Source: Amblyomma americanum
Taxonomy: Eukaryota; Arthropoda; Arachnida; Ixodida; Ixodidae
Direction of reading: 5' to 3'
Assembly: GCF_052857255.1 (NCBI RefSeq)
Contig: NW_027526692.1
Location: forward strand, 62,001 to 126,000
Length of the DNA stretch: 64,000 nucleotides
Shown: one piece after another, positions 62,202-64,000 of the stretch
Position numbering within the stretch: position 1 is the first letter of the stretch
Layout: each line of letters opens with the position of its first letter
Made by a program: the position numbers and the translations under genes
Notes under the pieces: model-generated
What the model was told of the DNA's origin: nothing
The model's input: the letters and a program-made list of their open reading frames with translations, nothing else
Databases searched by the model: none

Positions 62202-64000
62202 TTTTGACGCGTATCAGAGGAACACTTGTAAAACCGACGTGTTGTGATTTAGCTCGTTTCGGTCTAAAACAGCTTGTTTCGTTGTATTTAGCACGAATAC
62301 ATGCTTTTCGCGCAGTTATAAGAGAAAAAGTTTTGACGCGTATCAGAGGAACACTTGTAAAACCGATGTGTTGTGATTTAGCTCGCTTCGGTCTAAAACA
62401 GCTTGTTTCGTAGTATTAAGCAAGAATACATGCTTTTCGCGCAGTTATAAGAGAAAAAGTTTTGACTCGTATTAGAGGAACACTTGTAAAACCTTTGTGT
62501 TGTGATTTAGCTCGGTTCGGTCTAAAACAGCTTGTTTCGCTGTATTAAGCAAGAATACATGCTTTTCGCGCAGTTATAAGAGAAAAAGTTTTGACGCGTG
62601 TCACAGGGACACTTGTAAAATCGATGTGTTCAGATTTAGCTCGTTTCGGTCTAAAACAACTTGTTTCGTTGTATTAAGCACGAATACATGCTTTACGCGC
62701 AGTTATAGAAGAAAAAGTTTTGACGCCTATTAGAGAGACACTTGTAAAACCGATGTGTTATGGTTTAGCTCGTTTGGGTCTAAAACAGCTTGTTTCGTTG
62801 TATTAAGCAAGAATACATGCTTTTCGCGCAGTTATAAGAGAGAAAGTTTTGACGAGTATCACGTGGATACTTGTAAAACCGATGTGTTGTGATTTAGCTC
62901 GTTTCGGTCTAAAACAGCTTGTTTCGTTGTATTAAGCAAGAATACATGCTTTTCGCGCAGTTATAAGAGAAAAAGTTTTGACGAGTATCACGTGGATACT
63001 TGTAAAACCGAAGTGTTCAGATTTAGCTCGTTTCGGTCTCAAAACAACATGTTTCGTTGTATTAAGCACGAATACATGCTTTTCGCGCAGTTATAAGAGA
63101 AAACGTTTTGACGAGTATCACGTGGAACACTTGTAATACCGATGTGTTGTGATTTAGCTCGTTTCGGTCTAAAACAGCTTGTTTCGCTGTATTAAGCAAG
63201 AATACATGCTTTTCGCTCAGTTATAAGAGAAAAAGTTTTGACGCGTATCAGAGGAACACTTGTAAAACCGATGTGTTGTGATTTAGCTCATTTCGGTCTA
63301 AAACAGCTTGTTTCGTTGTATTAAGCACAAATACATGCTTTTCGCGCAGTTATAAGAGAAAAAGTTTTGACGAGTATCACGTGGAACACTTGTAATACCG
63401 ATGTGTTGTGATTTGGCTCGTTTCGGTCTAAAACAGCTTGTTTCGTTGTATTAAGCAAGAATACATGCTTTTCGCGCAGTTATACGAGAAAAAGTTTTGA
63501 CGCGTATCACATGGACACTTGGAAAACCGATGTGTTCAGATCTAGCTCGTTTCGGTCTAAAACAGCTTGTTTCGTTGTATTAAGCACGAATACATGCTTT
63601 TCGCGCAGTTATAAGAGAAAAAGTTTTGACGCGTATCAGAGGAACACTTGTAAAACCGACGTGTTGTGATTTAGCTCGTTTCGGTCTAAAACAGCTTGTT
63701 TCGCTGTATTAAGCAAGAATACATGCTTTTCGCGCAGTTATAAGAGAAAAAGAAAAAGTTTTGACGCGTATCAGAGGAACACTTGTAAAACCGATTTGTT
63801 GTGATTTAGCTCATTTCGGTCTAAAACAGCTTGTTTCGTTGTATTAAGCACGAATACATGCTTTTCGCGCAGTTATAAAAGAAAAAGTTTTGACGAGTAT
63901 CACGTGGAACACTTGTAATACCGATGTGTTGTGATTTGGCTCGTTTCGGTCTAAAACAGCTTGTTTCGTTGTATTAAGCAAGAATACATGCTTTTCGCGC
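62202..64000 (+). repeat. Right-edge copy of the 45712-47510 segment
   Basis: This is the partner of 45712-47510 at offset 16490. The match runs to the last base of the window, so its true length is unknown. Private changes are CTCGGTTCGG at about 62514 and TTATACGAG at about 63484. Confidence 0.9.

Larger units (their letters stand above)
1..64000. repeat. 129 bp satellite array filling the window
   Basis: Every line of the sequence is a variant of the same monomer of about 129 bp, repeated head to tail in one orientation about 495 times. Shared landmarks in each full-length copy are TTTTGACG at the start, CTTGTAAAACCG, GATTTAGCTCGTTTCGG, AACAGCTTGTTTCG, GAATACATGCTTTTCGCG and AGTTATAAGAGAAAAAG at the end. 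I saw no inverted monomers, no transposon insertion, no unique spacer and no gene. Both edges of the window cut through a monomer, so the array extends beyond it. Large, homogeneous arrays of this kind are known from eukaryotic centromeric and pericentromeric heterochromatin. The placement at a centromere is inference, and the species is not recognised. Confidence 0.98.

Noticed and set aside
2240..62413. Open reading frames of 60-100 codons on the plus strand throughout the window
   Set aside because: They are all fragments of the satellite in two frames, start at arbitrary ATG or GTG-like points, end wherever a monomer carries TGA or TAA, and have no conserved ends, no codon bias and no similarity to a known family that I recognise.
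1..64000. CRISPR array
   Set aside because: The regular period is due to contiguous full-length monomers. There is no division into short constant repeats and unique spacers, and no cas genes.
1..64000. tRNA, rRNA or 5S gene arrays
   Set aside because: The 129 bp unit has no cloverleaf, no internal A-box/B-box pair and no rRNA-like conserved sequence that I can recognise.

Overview
The whole 64 kb window is one uninterrupted satellite DNA array. I find no protein-coding gene, tRNA, rRNA, transposon or unique sequence in it. The basic unit is a monomer of about 129 bp (single monomers run from 125 to 130 bp, plus one 66 bp deletion form), and about 495 of them lie head to tail on one strand. 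Both window edges cut through a monomer, so the array continues on both sides. This points to a eukaryotic centromeric, pericentromeric or other heterochromatic block. I cannot name the species. The monomer is about 39% G+C and CpG is over-represented (8 CpG in 129 bp, about 1.7 times expectation). That fits a lineage or a locus with little germline CpG methylation, such as many invertebrates, but this is inference.

The array is built at several scales. Inside the monomer, a 20 bp segment is repeated twice in tandem and TTTCG occurs three times. Monomers fall into recurring classes, told apart by a variable stretch near the start (GTATCAGAGGAACAC, AGTATCACGTGGATAC, GTGTCACAGGGAC, GTATCACATGGAC and others), by TGTTGTGA versus TGTTCAGA in the middle, and by TTCGCTG, TTCGTTG or TTCGTTGGA further on. 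Ordered runs of these classes form higher-order repeats whose periods are close to whole numbers of monomers: 254, 516, 905, 1545, 1687, about 1.93-2.2 kb, about 2.2-2.6 kb, about 3.1-3.35 kb, 4.07 kb and 9.29 kb.

Layout: 1-4819 holds a 3.1 kb block in two copies with a 905 bp duplication between them. 5193-9316 holds two copies of a block of about 2 kb. 9317-11950 is mixed. 11951-34544 is a field of 3.1 kb higher-order repeats, itself caught in a very recent 9290 bp tandem duplication (15963-25252 and 25253-34544). 34545-45711 holds duplications of about 2.2-2.6 kb and 1.5 kb. 46561-51285 holds 2.8 copies of a 1687 bp unit. 49507-61196 holds 4.07 kb and 2.2 kb units that contain a 66 bp deletion monomer. 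62202-64000 is a near copy of 45712-47510, 16.49 kb away.

No genes work together here. The biological content is the satellite: its repeat architecture, its short motifs (a CACGTG E-box inside a dyad, small inverted repeats, TATAAAAG) and its history of unequal exchange. One stretch, 54383-57247, has many single-base indels that its sister copies lack and may reflect consensus error. Open frames of 60-100 codons occur on the plus strand only because the monomer is exactly 43 codons long; I do not regard them as genes.
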